This document shows positions 1-6,422 of a DNA stretch of 6,844 bases, in pieces. Location of the stretch: assembly GCA_030037575.1 (NCBI GenBank), contig JASHRB010000400.1, forward strand, positions 1 through 6,844, given 5' to 3'. The notes under the pieces are model-generated. The model saw only the letters and a program-made list of their open reading frames with translations. It had not been told where the DNA came from and made no database searches. How positions within the stretch are numbered: the stretch's first letter is position 1; each line of letters begins with the position of its first letter. A program made the position numbers and the translations under genes. This stretch comes from Candidatus Sulfotelmatobacter sp. GTDB lineage: Bacteria > Acidobacteriota > Terriglobia > Terriglobales > Acidobacteriaceae.

Positions 1-240
1 GATGCTGCAGCCATTGGGCGCTCGAAAAACCTTCACCGGAGTTTGGTAAACTCTTCCCGACTTCCGACCCACGTGTGTGAGAATGCCGAATCCCGGCAGC
101 CAACCGGCAAATACGCTGGTGATCCGGTCGGTAAAGGCGATGTCGATCTTGGCCAGCCAACGCTTGCGGAACCTTATCAGAAGAATTCCACTCGCAACCT
201 GGCGATGACTAAGATGATTACGGCGCTCACGGTCGTCCAA
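1..240 (-). CDS. Deazaflavin-dependent nitroreductase-like protein, N-terminal part (runs off left edge)
   Basis: Reading leftward from TTG at 240, 80 codons stay open to the window edge. The translation carries FAGWLPGFGILTHVGRKSG followed by RVYQTPVKVF (about residues 47-75). GRKSG-x-x-x-x-TPV is the hallmark of the PF04075 family (Ddn/Rv3547-like), split-barrel proteins that bind F420 or flavin and reduce quinones or nitro compounds. A basic, partly hydrophobic stretch precedes it (ILLIRFRKRW), as is common at the membrane-associating N-terminus of this family. The start is uncertain: TTG is the first possible start after an in-frame TAA, and AGGGG (251-247) sits 6 bases upstream. The upstream membrane gene ends only 9 bases away, so the two are probably co-transcribed and perhaps translationally coupled. 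The C-terminal half is outside the window, so catalytic competence cannot be judged. Family assignment is from recalled motifs, not a search. Confidence 0.62.
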   Translation of the reverse strand, partial: MDDRERRNHLSHRQVASGILLIRFRKRWLAKIDIAFTDRITSVFAGWLPGFGILTHVGRKSGRVYQTPVKVFRAPNGCSI

Positions 241-249
241 TTACCACCC

Positions 250-618
250 CTATGCCACCCCCGCAGAGGCTCGCTCGACCGGCTGCTTTGCCGGAGCCAG
301 CGCGACCAGCACTACGCCGACGACTGCGAACACAACCACTCCGGCGAGTTCTCGCCGTGCGATCACATTCCGGTATTCCTGCGCTGCCATTACAGCAGCG
401 TGAGCGAGATTCGCCCATCCGGCAAAGCAGATCAAACCGCGGTTCGCCGCTGGGTCCCGCACCGCCAGCAGCAAGAAAATTCCGAGTGTGACGTAGATGC
501 TCATTAGCATTGGTACCGCAGGCTCTCGCGAGAAAAACACTGTCAGCGGAACAACTCCCGCCGTAAACAACAATCCCACCATCACCAACACGACCTTGAG
601 CGCCCGTTCTCGCTTCAT
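250..618 (-). CDS. Small four-helix membrane protein, DUF6632-like
   Basis: This gene encodes 122 residues. The start is well fixed: AGGAGG (629-624) lies 5 bases before ATG at 618. Four hydrophobic segments are visible at about residues 6-29, 35-53, 61-82 and 90-109, joined by short charged loops, followed by a short polar tail. The pattern EPA near residue 33, the second helix SIYVTLGIFLLLAVRDPAA, and WANLAHAAVMAAQEY in the third helix match what I recall of DUF6632 (unknown function, frequent in Acidobacteriota). It would be an inner-membrane protein; no catalytic or transport motif is evident. It begins 23 bases after the VOC relic ends and stops 9 bases before the next gene, so it sits inside an operon-like train. 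The frame is clean, unlike the adjacent upstream gene, which argues that it is still maintained. Function is unknown. Confidence 0.82.
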   Translation of the reverse strand: MKRERALKVVLVMVGLLFTAGVVPLTVFFSREPAVPMLMSIYVTLGIFLLLAVRDPAANRGLICFAGWANLAHAAVMAAQEYRNVIARRELAGVVVFAVVGVVLVALAPAKQPVERASAGVA

Positions 619-641
619 CGTCGCCTCCTATGTTTCCACGG

Positions 642-1026
642 CTATTCTGCCAGTTCGCTTTCCTCTGGCGCATCGGTCGGGCTCGCAAACTCCATGCGAT
701 CGCCGTCTGCATCGGTAACCGGTACAACCCACAAGCGGCTTCCTGCAAATGGACGTCTCCGCCTCTGAATTCCGCGCGATTTGAACTGGCGATCCAGGGC
801 TACAGCGTCCTCGCACATGAAGCTGACGGAGGCTCCAGTTTAAGCCTTTCCTTCGGTTGACGTTCCGGCAGAACTCCTGAAGCATGATTGCGGCTTCGCC
901 AAGCTCAAGCCAGCACCAACGAATCCTGGATTCCGAATCGTGAGGCGGACGAGCCAGGCCGTAGGTCACGGCGAAAAAAGGCATCGCCCGCTTGAAGTTA
1001 ACGCTCGTAGTGGATGCGACGGTCAT
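642..1026 (-). pseudogene. VOC/glyoxalase-like protein, decayed (internal deletion plus frameshift)
   Basis: Two frames together spell a VOC-superfamily protein (glyoxalase/bleomycin-resistance/dioxygenase fold). The N-terminal frame from ATG 1026 gives AMPFFAVT, then SRIRWCWLELGEAAIMLQEF. The reading then moves to another frame near 828-845 and continues SVSFMCEDAVALDRQFKSRG, later LWVVPVTDADGDRMEFASP, and ends EESELAE at TAG 644-642. These are the usual betas and the DPDG-like turn of the family. Two lesions are seen. First, between AVT and RIRW only about 14 residues remain where family members I recall carry roughly 13 more, including the helix with SxxFYxxxLGF; the frame is the same on both sides, so this is an in-frame loss. 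Second, there is a net +1 (or -2) shift near 840. GGAAGAGG lies 4 bases before the ATG, and a TTG at 1047 is a weaker alternative start. A functional product is unlikely; sequencing error could explain the shift but not the deletion. Confidence 0.78.
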
Positions 1027-1104
1027 GCTTCCTCTTCCCCACGTCAATTTCTAGCGATATAAGGTCTGTCGCTCTCGGATTGCTCGCAAGCCAGCCAGCC
1101 AGAA

Positions 1105-1956
1105 TCAGACAGGCTTGCGGCGGTTCCGCGATGGCGAACGGCGTGCCTCATGCGTAGTCACAAACTTGTGAGCCATGCCGAGCAAGTCGCGCAGAACATC
1201 GGGCGTGACGCGGGACATGCGAACCAGCACGGCAGTGTACCCGACGTAGTGATCGGTCACGTAGTAGACATCGGGAGCGGCTGCGAGCAGTTCGGCGCGG
1301 TCGTCGAAGCCGACGCGAACCGCAAGCGACCCCGGCTCAGCCGAACGGTGAGTCGGCACACATGCCAAGAGTTTTTCACGAACTTTGAGCGCGGGTGACC
1401 CGTACGCGGTGCTCTCCTCCACGCCGGGCAACGCCAAGGCGACCTTCCGTACGGCGTCGAAGTCAATTGTGCTCCCGTGTTTCTTCGAGGTTTTGATCTG
1501 CTTGGACGATTTTCCAGCCGCTTTTGATCCGGACTTCGACGTTCGCGCCCCCGGAATTTTGCCGATCCGAGGGTCTCCAGCCAGTACAAGCTCGCATGCC
1601 CGCAGTGCCGCTGATTCAAAGTCAAGGGCATCGACGGGTAAGACCTGCCAACCCGTTACGCGTTTGTCCCATACCTGAATGGATCGCATGTGCGGGAACT
1701 CGCGCCGCAAGCTCTGGTGGTGTTCTTGGGTAGTGGCGAGCCATACTCCGTTATCGGCAGCGTTGGTAGGTTTGTCCCGCAGGATGAACACGATTTTGTC
1801 TTTTGCATAGATTGCCAGGCAGCCAAACATCGGACGCGTGTACGGCGACAGTGGGGAAATCGCATCAAGCACGAACGCATGTGGAATGGGCTTGCGCTGC
1901 TTGGGCAGCAAGCTGGCATCCAAAGCTTCCTGAGAAACGTGTTTTCTCTTAGTCAT
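1105..1956 (-). CDS. Two-domain protein: TfoX N-terminal-like domain fused to MmcQ/YjbR domain
   Basis: This gene encodes 283 residues from ATG 1956. GGAGG lies 9 bases upstream; a TTG at 1986 would add ten residues but has no better signal. Residues about 27-137 resemble TfoX_N-like proteins: LDAISPLSPYTRPMFGCLAI, KIVFILRDK, and DNGVWLATTQEHH with CELVLAGDPRIGKIP at the end. A Lys/Ser-rich linker spans 138-162. Residues 165-268 are MmcQ/YjbR-like: FDAVRKVALALPGVEESTAY, LAVRVGF, YYVTDHYVGY, and VLVRMSRVTPDVLRDLLGMA. The tail is Arg-rich (RRSPSRNRRKPV). Both domains are small cytosolic folds; MmcQ/YjbR is linked to a CyaY-like, possibly DNA-binding surface, and TfoX relatives to competence regulation, but no role is proven for the stand-alone forms. 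The basic linker and tail suggest nucleic-acid contact, which is inference. The frame is fully intact although it lies between two decayed genes. Confidence 0.85.
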   Translation of the reverse strand: MTKRKHVSQEALDASLLPKQRKPIPHAFVLDAISPLSPYTRPMFGCLAIYAKDKIVFILRDKPTNAADNGVWLATTQEHHQSLRREFPHMRSIQVWDKRVTGWQVLPVDALDFESAALRACELVLAGDPRIGKIPGARTSKSGSKAAGKSSKQIKTSKKHGSTIDFDAVRKVALALPGVEESTAYGSPALKVREKLLACVPTHRSAEPGSLAVRVGFDDRAELLAAAPDVYYVTDHYVGYTAVLVRMSRVTPDVLRDLLGMAHKFVTTHEARRSPSRNRRKPV

Positions 1957-2017
1957 AGGCGGGCGCCTCCATCCTCGCCCGTACAACTCCGTGCGGCATT
2001 TTCCAAGTCTCTCAGCG

Positions 2018-2905
2018 CTAATCCGGAATGGAAGGCAAGTACGCGCCCGCGGGTTGGTGGTAAAGCCCGGTCGTCATCAACCTCATCGGCTGTACCACTC
2101 GAAGCCCGCTCTCAAGGCGCCAGCGGAACAATCCGGTTGCGCGTTGGCACAAGAATCCCGGACCCTGAAACTCCTTGGCTGCGGCAATCAGTGCTTGCAA
2201 ATCCCGATTGGCTTCCCCAACCGCATGACCGGAGAAAGCAATGGACGCTGCGTAAGCTTTTATTTGCCCCTCCGATTCGGCGGCGACGGCCGATCCTTGC
2301 TGGATCGCATCTTTAACCTCGCCGCCACGGGCGTGCCCGTAAACTCGCACACAGAGGTCGTTGCAGGTCGCGAGGTCGCTCGCTTTGGCTGGGCGGACGT
2401 GACAGCCGAGCGGACTCTTGTGAATCCGTGTCCCCGCATACATGCAAGTGGCGCCCGCACCACGAAACCGAGCTTCGCATAGAGTGAGAGCGAGCGATTG
2501 GGGAACACCGGCTGCACCAGGCGGACGCCTGCGAACTTCCTTTCCGCTGCACGCGCCATCACGGCTTGCATAAGTTGCCGTCCCGCGCAACGGTTTTGTG
2601 AACTGGGGTCAGTCGTGATGGGTCGCCCGCCATGGGCGTTCTCTTGTCCAAGCAGTTGCTCCCGCTGATCTTCCCGTCCTGTTCAGCGGCCACGCAGAAG
2701 AACGATGGTACGAAAACATTGTCGAGAGCACATGTACAGGAACCTCCGGGGATGGGAAATCGGCAAGGAAATTGTGCTTGTTCGCGAGCATTGCGAAGGC
2801 CTTGAGGCAGATTCTTCCGCACACCTCGGCGTCGGCTGGAGTGGCGCGGCGAATGACAAGAGCTGGATTTTCGGCGATCGACGATTGCGGCTGCGCTGCC
2901 AGGAT
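2018..2905 (-). pseudogene. Two-domain GNAT acetyltransferase, broken by multiple frameshifts
   Basis: Successive minus-strand frames join into one GNAT protein of about 295 residues. Frame 1 (2905 to about 2705) reads ALVIRRATPADAEVCGRICL, then NFLADFPSPEVPVHVLSTMF. Frame 2 (about 2705-2625) reads PSFFCVAAEQDGKISGSNCL. Frame 3 (about 2625-2430) reads PITTDPSSQNRCAGRQLMQA and ends SLSLYAKLGFVVRAPLACMR. Frame 1 then returns (about 2430-2018) with the second domain: HVRPAKASDLATCNDLCVRV, HAVGEANRDLQALIAAA, LRVVQPMRLMTTGLY, PAGAYLPS. Each of the three main shifts equals a net loss of one base modulo three. A further local shift pair lies near 2135-2152. In the acetyl-CoA loop (Q/R-x-x-G-x-G/A) the first Gly is replaced by Cys (TGC, 2589-2587). 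No start codon lies at the ideal place: ATC occupies it, with CTG next. The promoter and ribosome-binding site remain. A full-length enzyme is very unlikely unless the shifts are sequencing errors. Confidence 0.82.
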
Positions 2906-2911
2906 GGTTAA

Positions 2912-2920
2912 CCTCCTTCC
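2912..2920 (-). promoter_or_regulatory. Strong Shine-Dalgarno upstream of the broken GNAT gene
   Basis: GGAAGGAGG on the minus strand is a near-perfect match to the anti-SD. Six bases later the codon is ATC (2905-2903), and the next codon is CTG (2902-2900). Either ATC replaced an original ATG, or translation used CTG. This places the ancestral start at 2905, well upstream of the first conventional start (GTG at 2824). Confidence 0.72.
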
Positions 2921-2941
2921 GCGAGGAGTCTACGTGCAGCA

Positions 2942-2970
2942 ATGTTAGGGATGGGGCGAGGCACAGTCAA
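2942..2970 (-). promoter_or_regulatory. Sigma-70-type promoter for the minus-strand gene train
   Basis: On the minus strand, TTGACT (2970-2965) is followed by a 17-base spacer and TAACAT (2947-2942). The -35 matches the consensus at 5 of 6 positions and the -10 at 4 of 6, keeping TA....AT. The predicted transcript start is near 2935, giving a leader of about 30 bases that holds the ribosome-binding site at 2920-2912. The same hexamers and spacing occur at the kinase promoter, which raises confidence in both. No operator repeat is obvious. Confidence 0.7.
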
Positions 2971-3303
2971 CAAAACGCATGGGTCAAATAGAGCGGTTCT
3001 GCGAGCCAAAATCCCGCATCGGAAGCAGCAAACTGAGGAGAGGTTTTATGAAAGCTGTCCGGCTGTTCTCCTAGGCCTTCGGCAGGAAGTCAAACCTTGG
3101 GGTTCTCGTCAATTCGGAGGTGCCCCTTTTCGAGATGGAGGCGGTCGTGTCTGAAGAATACAAGTTCGGACATACGCAAGCCCGCGCCCCGGCTGATGCG
3201 ATCGGATCAACCTGGACCGCTTGGCGACGGCGCGATTGTCGATAGGAGCCTAAGATTTCTCGCCAATTGACCTTTGGTCGAGTCGCCAACTTCCTCGCCT
3301 TCA
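2971..3303. other. Divergent intergenic region without a supported gene
   Basis: This stretch lies between the two outward promoters. Both strands are interrupted by stops, and the longer open frames give low-complexity, Arg-rich translations with no recognised family. The only gene-like signal is the ribosome-binding site and short frame at 3035-3074, listed separately. I found no tRNA, riboswitch or convincing inverted repeat here. Its part near 3200-3303 could hold binding sites for regulators of the kinase promoter, but nothing repeats clearly. Confidence 0.5.
3048..3074 (+). other. Eight-codon reading frame with good ribosome-binding site; possible relic of an alcohol dehydrogenase-like gene
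   Basis: GAGGAGAGG ends 4 bases before ATG at 3048. The frame reads MKAVRLFS and stops at TAG 3072-3074. MKAVR or MKAIR followed by a short basic/hydrophobic stretch is the usual opening of zinc-type alcohol dehydrogenase/quinone oxidoreductase proteins. After the stop the same frame runs on AFGRKSNLGVLVNSEVP, and another frame shows RQFGGAP near 3109-3126, faintly like the QFGGPE motif of that family, but the rest is unrecognisable. It is either a heavily decayed gene start or a short leader peptide. Low confidence. Confidence 0.2.
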
Positions 3304-3332
3304 TTGACTTGCCATTCCTCCGGTCCTAACAT
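3304..3332 (+). promoter_or_regulatory. Sigma-70-type promoter of the kinase gene, leaderless arrangement
   Basis: TTGACT (3304-3309), a 17-base spacer and TAACAT (3327-3332) form the promoter. The expected start point, 7-9 bases after the -10, falls at about 3339-3341, immediately before or on the ATG at 3342. No Shine-Dalgarno lies in the bases before the ATG (CCTAACATTTCAGCCCA), which fits a leaderless message. The hexamers are the same as those at 2970-2942. Confidence 0.68.
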
Positions 3333-3341
3333 TTCAGCCCA

Positions 3342-6056
3342 ATGATCGGCCAGACCATCTCGCACTACCGGATCGTCGAGAAGTTGGGAGGCGGCGGGAT
3401 GGGTGTGGTCTACAAAGCCGAGGATGTCAAGCTGGGACGCTTTGTCGCCCTCAAGTTCCTGCCCGACAACGTGGCCAAGGACCCTCAAGCTCTCACTCGC
3501 TTCCAGCGGGAAGCCAAAGCTGCATCCTCATTGAACCATGCGAACATTTGCACTATCCACGAGATTGGCGAGTCTGATGGACGAACCTTCATCGCGATGG
3601 AACTGCTGGAGGGACAGACCCTCCGCCACATGATCGCTGGCAAGCCGTTGGCGATCGAAAGCGTACTCGGTCTTTGTGTTCAGATCGCGGACGCATTGGA
3701 CGCAGCGCATTCCAGAGGAATCATTCACCGGGACATCAAGCCTGCCAACATCTTCGTCACAGACCGAGGACAGGCAAAGATCTTGGACTTTGGGTTAGCG
3801 AAGATCACCCTTAAGCCGGAGAATGCAGCCCTGAGTGCAGCCACCATCGACGCGGATGAGCATTTGACCAGTCCGGGAACTGCGTTGGGCACTGTCGATT
3901 ACATGTCTCCGGAGCAAGCCCAAGGCAAGAGCACAGACGCGCGGGCGGATTTCTTTAGTTTCGGCGCAGTACTGTACGAGATGATCACCGGCCAGCGTGC
4001 TTTCAATGGCGACTCGATAGCCTCGACTTTGTCGGCCATCCTGCGCGACCAGCCGAAGCCGGCGGCGGAGATTGTGCAGGGTGTCCCCCGCCAGCTTAAC
4101 AAGATCGTTACGAGATGCCTGCAGAAGGACCCTAACTGGAGGTATCAGCACGCGGGTGACTTGAAGATCGATTTGCGGCAGGTAGAGGAAGAATCAGCTT
4201 CAGGCGATTCCGAGGTCAGGCACCAGCGGAAATCTAGGCTGGCGATGGGGCGTTGGTGGTGGCTCGCGGCCAGCCTCGCCTGTATCGCGATTTCGTACAC
4301 CGTCGGATGGTGGCGGCACGCACTCCAGCCATCGCTTCCCTGGAAGTTCACTCGGCTTACGAACGACGCCGGACTCTCAGACTTTGCAGCGCTGTCGCCC
4401 GATGGCAAGCTGGTGGCTTATGCCTCCGATCGCAGCCTGGATGGTGAGCCGGATCTTTACATCAAGCAGGTTGCCGGCGGCCCGCCAATCCGTTTGACCT
4501 CGGATGGCGCAGACAACACCATGCCGGATTTTTCGCCAGATGACAGCAAGATCGTGTTTCGGTCGAGCCGGGATGGCGGCGGAGTCTACGAGATTCCGGC
4601 GTTTGGCGGAGATGCCCACCTGCTCGCCAGGGACGGCTTGAATCCGAAGTTTTCGCCGGACGGCTCGCAAGTGGCCTATTGGGTTGGAAACGAAGGCGTA
4701 GCAGAGACCGTACCCGGGAGCGGTACTGTCTGGATGGTCCCCGCGGGCGGGGGCCCGCCGCTGCGGGTAGGACCGAATTTGACGGCGGCTCGCTACCCAA
4801 TCTGGTCCCCGGACGGAACGCACCTTCTACTCATCGGTTACGCATCGGCGAAAGCATACGAGGACTCCAGCATCGACTGGTGGCTGGCCCCCGCAAATGG
4901 GGGCAACGCGGTAAAGACGGGCGCCTACGAAGCGTTCTTCCACGCCGGACTGCCAGCACACGGTCCCACCACGGATCTCCCCATTCCACGATGTTGGTCG
5001 CCGACCGGCAACACGGTTACCTTTTCCACAGCCAGCGGCGACACGGATAATCTCTGGGAAATTGGCGTGTCGCCACGAAGCGGGAGGCTGAGTGGCGCGC
5101 TCAAGAGATTGACAACGGGTGCCGAGAGAGAATTGAATCCCTCCTGCGCAGCCGGGGGTACGTTAGCATTTACTAATGTGCAGACCAGAACGGACATCTG
5201 GTCGCTCCCCTTCGATTCAGAGCGCGAAGGAGGCCCAAAGGGCGGGTTGGAGCGGATTACACAGGGTCCGGCCAGCCGGGAGTATCCCTCGCTTTCGAAG
5301 AACGGTCGCTACGTTGCGTTTGCTTCCGACCAGTCGGGTCGAATGAACATCTGGATCCGTGACCTGGTGACGGGGAAAGAGTCAAGCCTAGCCAGCTCGT
5401 CGTTCATCCAACGATTTCCCGTGATCAACGCTTCCGGCACGAAGGTTGCATTTTCAGTCTACGAGAGAGATAAGAGGGTTGTGTATGTCTCCGCTCCTGG
5501 AGGCACACCGGAGAAGCTGTGTGAGGCGTGCCTGCGAGCTACCGACTGGTCTGAGGACGAGAAGACGGTGCTGGTGTTCGGCGGCAATCCATATCAGGTC
5601 AACGTCCTCGATCTTGCTTCGCATCAGCAGACTCCATTGCTGAAGCATCCCAATTACAGTGTGCTGTACGCTCGGTTTTCACCCGACAATCGCTGGGTCA
5701 GTTTTACAGTTCGGACTGAACCAAATCGCGGATACATCGCGATCGCGCCCGTCGACCGACCGAAACCGGTTCCCGAAAGTGCCTGGATTACGATCGCTCC
5801 GTCACAGGCTCAAGATTGGGCCAACTGGTCGCCTGATGGAAAGACGCTATACTTCACCTCCAGTCGGGATGGGCATCGCTGTCTCTGGGGGCAACGGCTC
5901 GAAGCAAATTCCCACCGGCCAGTGGGCGAACCGTTCGCGGTGCAACATCTTCACGGGCGTGTGTCGTATCAAGAACTGGGTTGGTCGGTGGCGGGCGGTC
6001 GAATCGGATTCGTACTCGTCGAGGATACAGGCAACATCTGGATGATGTCGCCCTAG
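3342..6056 (+). CDS. Membrane-anchored Ser/Thr protein kinase with PD40/TolB-like propeller sensor domain
   Basis: This gene encodes 904 residues. The N-terminal Hanks-type kinase domain (about 9-280) has the Gly-rich loop GGGGMG (16-21), the ATP-anchoring Lys in VALKFL (K38), a helix-C Glu near E57, HRDIKPAN (H129-N136, catalytic D131), DFG (149-151), a Ser/Thr-rich activation segment of about 40 residues, SPE (189-191) in place of APE, and RADFFSFG (201-208). All catalytic residues are present, so the kinase should be active on Ser/Thr. A charged juxtamembrane part (281-303) leads to one helix at about 304-323 ([18 protein letters not shown]). Residues 340-902 hold about twelve PD40-type repeats such as [39 protein letters not shown] and [14 protein letters not shown], predicted to fold as one or two TolB-like propellers outside the membrane. 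The likely role is transmembrane sensing coupled to phosphorylation of unknown targets. [18 protein letters not shown] is a typical opening for this family and fits the ATG at 3342. The frame is intact over 2.7 kb. No partner phosphatase or substrate is adjacent. Confidence 0.96.
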   Translation: MIGQTISHYRIVEKLGGGGMGVVYKAEDVKLGRFVALKFLPDNVAKDPQALTRFQREAKAASSLNHANICTIHEIGESDGRTFIAMELLEGQTLRHMIAGKPLAIESVLGLCVQIADALDAAHSRGIIHRDIKPANIFVTDRGQAKILDFGLAKITLKPENAALSAATIDADEHLTSPGTALGTVDYMSPEQAQGKSTDARADFFSFGAVLYEMITGQRAFNGDSIASTLSAILRDQPKPAAEIVQGVPRQLNKIVTRCLQKDPNWRYQHAGDLKIDLRQVEEESASGDSEVRHQRKSRLAMGRWWWLAASLACIAISYTVGWWRHALQPSLPWKFTRLTNDAGLSDFAALSPDGKLVAYASDRSLDGEPDLYIKQVAGGPPIRLTSDGADNTMPDFSPDDSKIVFRSSRDGGGVYEIPAFGGDAHLLARDGLNPKFSPDGSQVAYWVGNEGVAETVPGSGTVWMVPAGGGPPLRVGPNLTAARYPIWSPDGTHLLLIGYASAKAYEDSSIDWWLAPANGGNAVKTGAYEAFFHAGLPAHGPTTDLPIPRCWSPTGNTVTFSTASGDTDNLWEIGVSPRSGRLSGALKRLTTGAERELNPSCAAGGTLAFTNVQTRTDIWSLPFDSEREGGPKGGLERITQGPASREYPSLSKNGRYVAFASDQSGRMNIWIRDLVTGKESSLASSSFIQRFPVINASGTKVAFSVYERDKRVVYVSAPGGTPEKLCEACLRATDWSEDEKTVLVFGGNPYQVNVLDLASHQQTPLLKHPNYSVLYARFSPDNRWVSFTVRTEPNRGYIAIAPVDRPKPVPESAWITIAPSQAQDWANWSPDGKTLYFTSSRDGHRCLWGQRLEANSHRPVGEPFAVQHLHGRVSYQELGWSVAGGRIGFVLVEDTGNIWMMSP

Positions 6057-6201
6057 CGAATGCTGAGTTTTGCAAAGCGCAATATAGGTAAGGCGTGTGA
6101 TCTTGCGCCTGAATTCCTCAAGCCTGTAATCTGAGCGCAGGAGGATTGTAGGACTCTGCGCCTACGATCACGTATTCGCGCGTAGTCGTTGTCATCAGGC
6201 G
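6057..6201. other. Kinase 3' flank, no gene seen
   Basis: The stretch after the kinase stop contains stops in all frames and no recognisable family. Only short inverted pieces occur (for example GTAGG/CCTAC near 6148-6164), too weak to call a terminator. No U-tract hairpin follows the kinase closely. Confidence 0.45.
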
Positions 6202-6208
6202 TTAGTTG

Positions 6209-6237
6209 CTCAAAACTCCTTCCGAGAGGATTTTGAG
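6209..6237. repeat. Bulged hairpin
   Basis: CTCAAAA-c-TCCT (6209-6220) pairs with AGGATTTTGAG (6227-6237) around a six-base loop: eleven base pairs with one bulged C. It lies at the extreme end of the membrane-protein tail frame. On the plus strand it carries TTTT within the right arm, so it may weakly act as a terminator for the kinase transcript. Confidence 0.45.
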
Positions 6238-6264
6238 TGAAGTGGGGATACTTCGGTTATCTGC

Positions 6265-6290
6265 CGGGGCAGCGTCGTTTCGCTGCCCCG
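6265..6290. terminator. Perfect 10-bp GC-rich hairpin, possible terminator downstream of the kinase
   Basis: CGGGGCAGCG (6265-6274) and CGCTGCCCCG (6281-6290) are exact inverted copies around the loop TCGTTT. The stem is very stable. No U-tract follows on either strand, so intrinsic termination in the classical sense is not shown; it could stabilise a 3' end or act as a stem-only terminator. It lies about 208 bases after the kinase stop. Confidence 0.45.
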
Positions 6291-6422
6291 TCCTGATTAG
6301 GGTGACGCATACCACAATGGCTAATGCAGCTCCGACAAAGACGCTGGCCAGCATCACACTGTTGTCCGCCTGAACAGCATGTTGCCCTAAAAAAAACACT
6401 TGGGGAACTCCAACCGGTAGCT

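Larger units (their letters stand above)
6202..6417 (-). pseudogene. C-terminal tail of an unrecognised membrane protein, apparently cut off at its 5' side
   Basis: The minus-strand frame ending at 6202 reads QVFFLGQHAVQADN, then SVMLASVFVGAALAIVVCVT (a clean transmembrane helix), then LIRTGQRND and a polar tail ending SEGVLSN. Further upstream the same frame is merely antisense to the transposase fragment, and no start with a ribosome-binding site is seen. This is what would remain if an insertion or deletion removed the front of a polytopic membrane protein. A run of eight A at about 6389-6396 (T on the coding strand) lies in it and could itself cause frame errors. I do not recognise the family. 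It is convergent with the kinase. It could instead be a chance hydrophobic frame. Confidence 0.35.

Noticed and set aside
43..507. Long plus-strand open frame of 154 codons
   Set aside because: It is antisense to the deazaflavin-like and DUF6632-like genes, has no ribosome-binding site and gives a low-complexity translation without a family.
227..748. Minus-strand open frame of 173 codons
   Set aside because: It lies in another frame over the DUF6632-like gene and the end of the VOC relic; its translation is Arg/Gly-rich and unrelated to both recognised proteins.
1089..1101. Short CCAG tandem repeat
   Set aside because: Only about three copies; no more than expected by chance and no associated structure.
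1027..1104. Possible separate promoter (TATATC-like box) before the VOC relic
   Set aside because: The only -35-like TTGCGA sits 22 bases upstream, too far for a normal spacer; not supported.
1690..2316. Plus-strand open frame of 208 codons
   Set aside because: It is a shadow of the TfoX/MmcQ fusion and the GNAT relic on the other strand; its translation is Arg/Pro/Ser-rich with no domain.
3207..3488. Minus-strand open frame of 93 codons across the kinase start
   Set aside because: It overlaps the conserved kinase N-terminus and promoter on the opposite strand and has no supporting signals.
6385..6400. A8 run (CCTAAAAAAAACAC) as a programmed frameshift site of the IS element
   Set aside because: IS3-like elements do use A-rich slippery sites, but here the run lies upstream of the recognisable transposase text and no upstream orfA is present.
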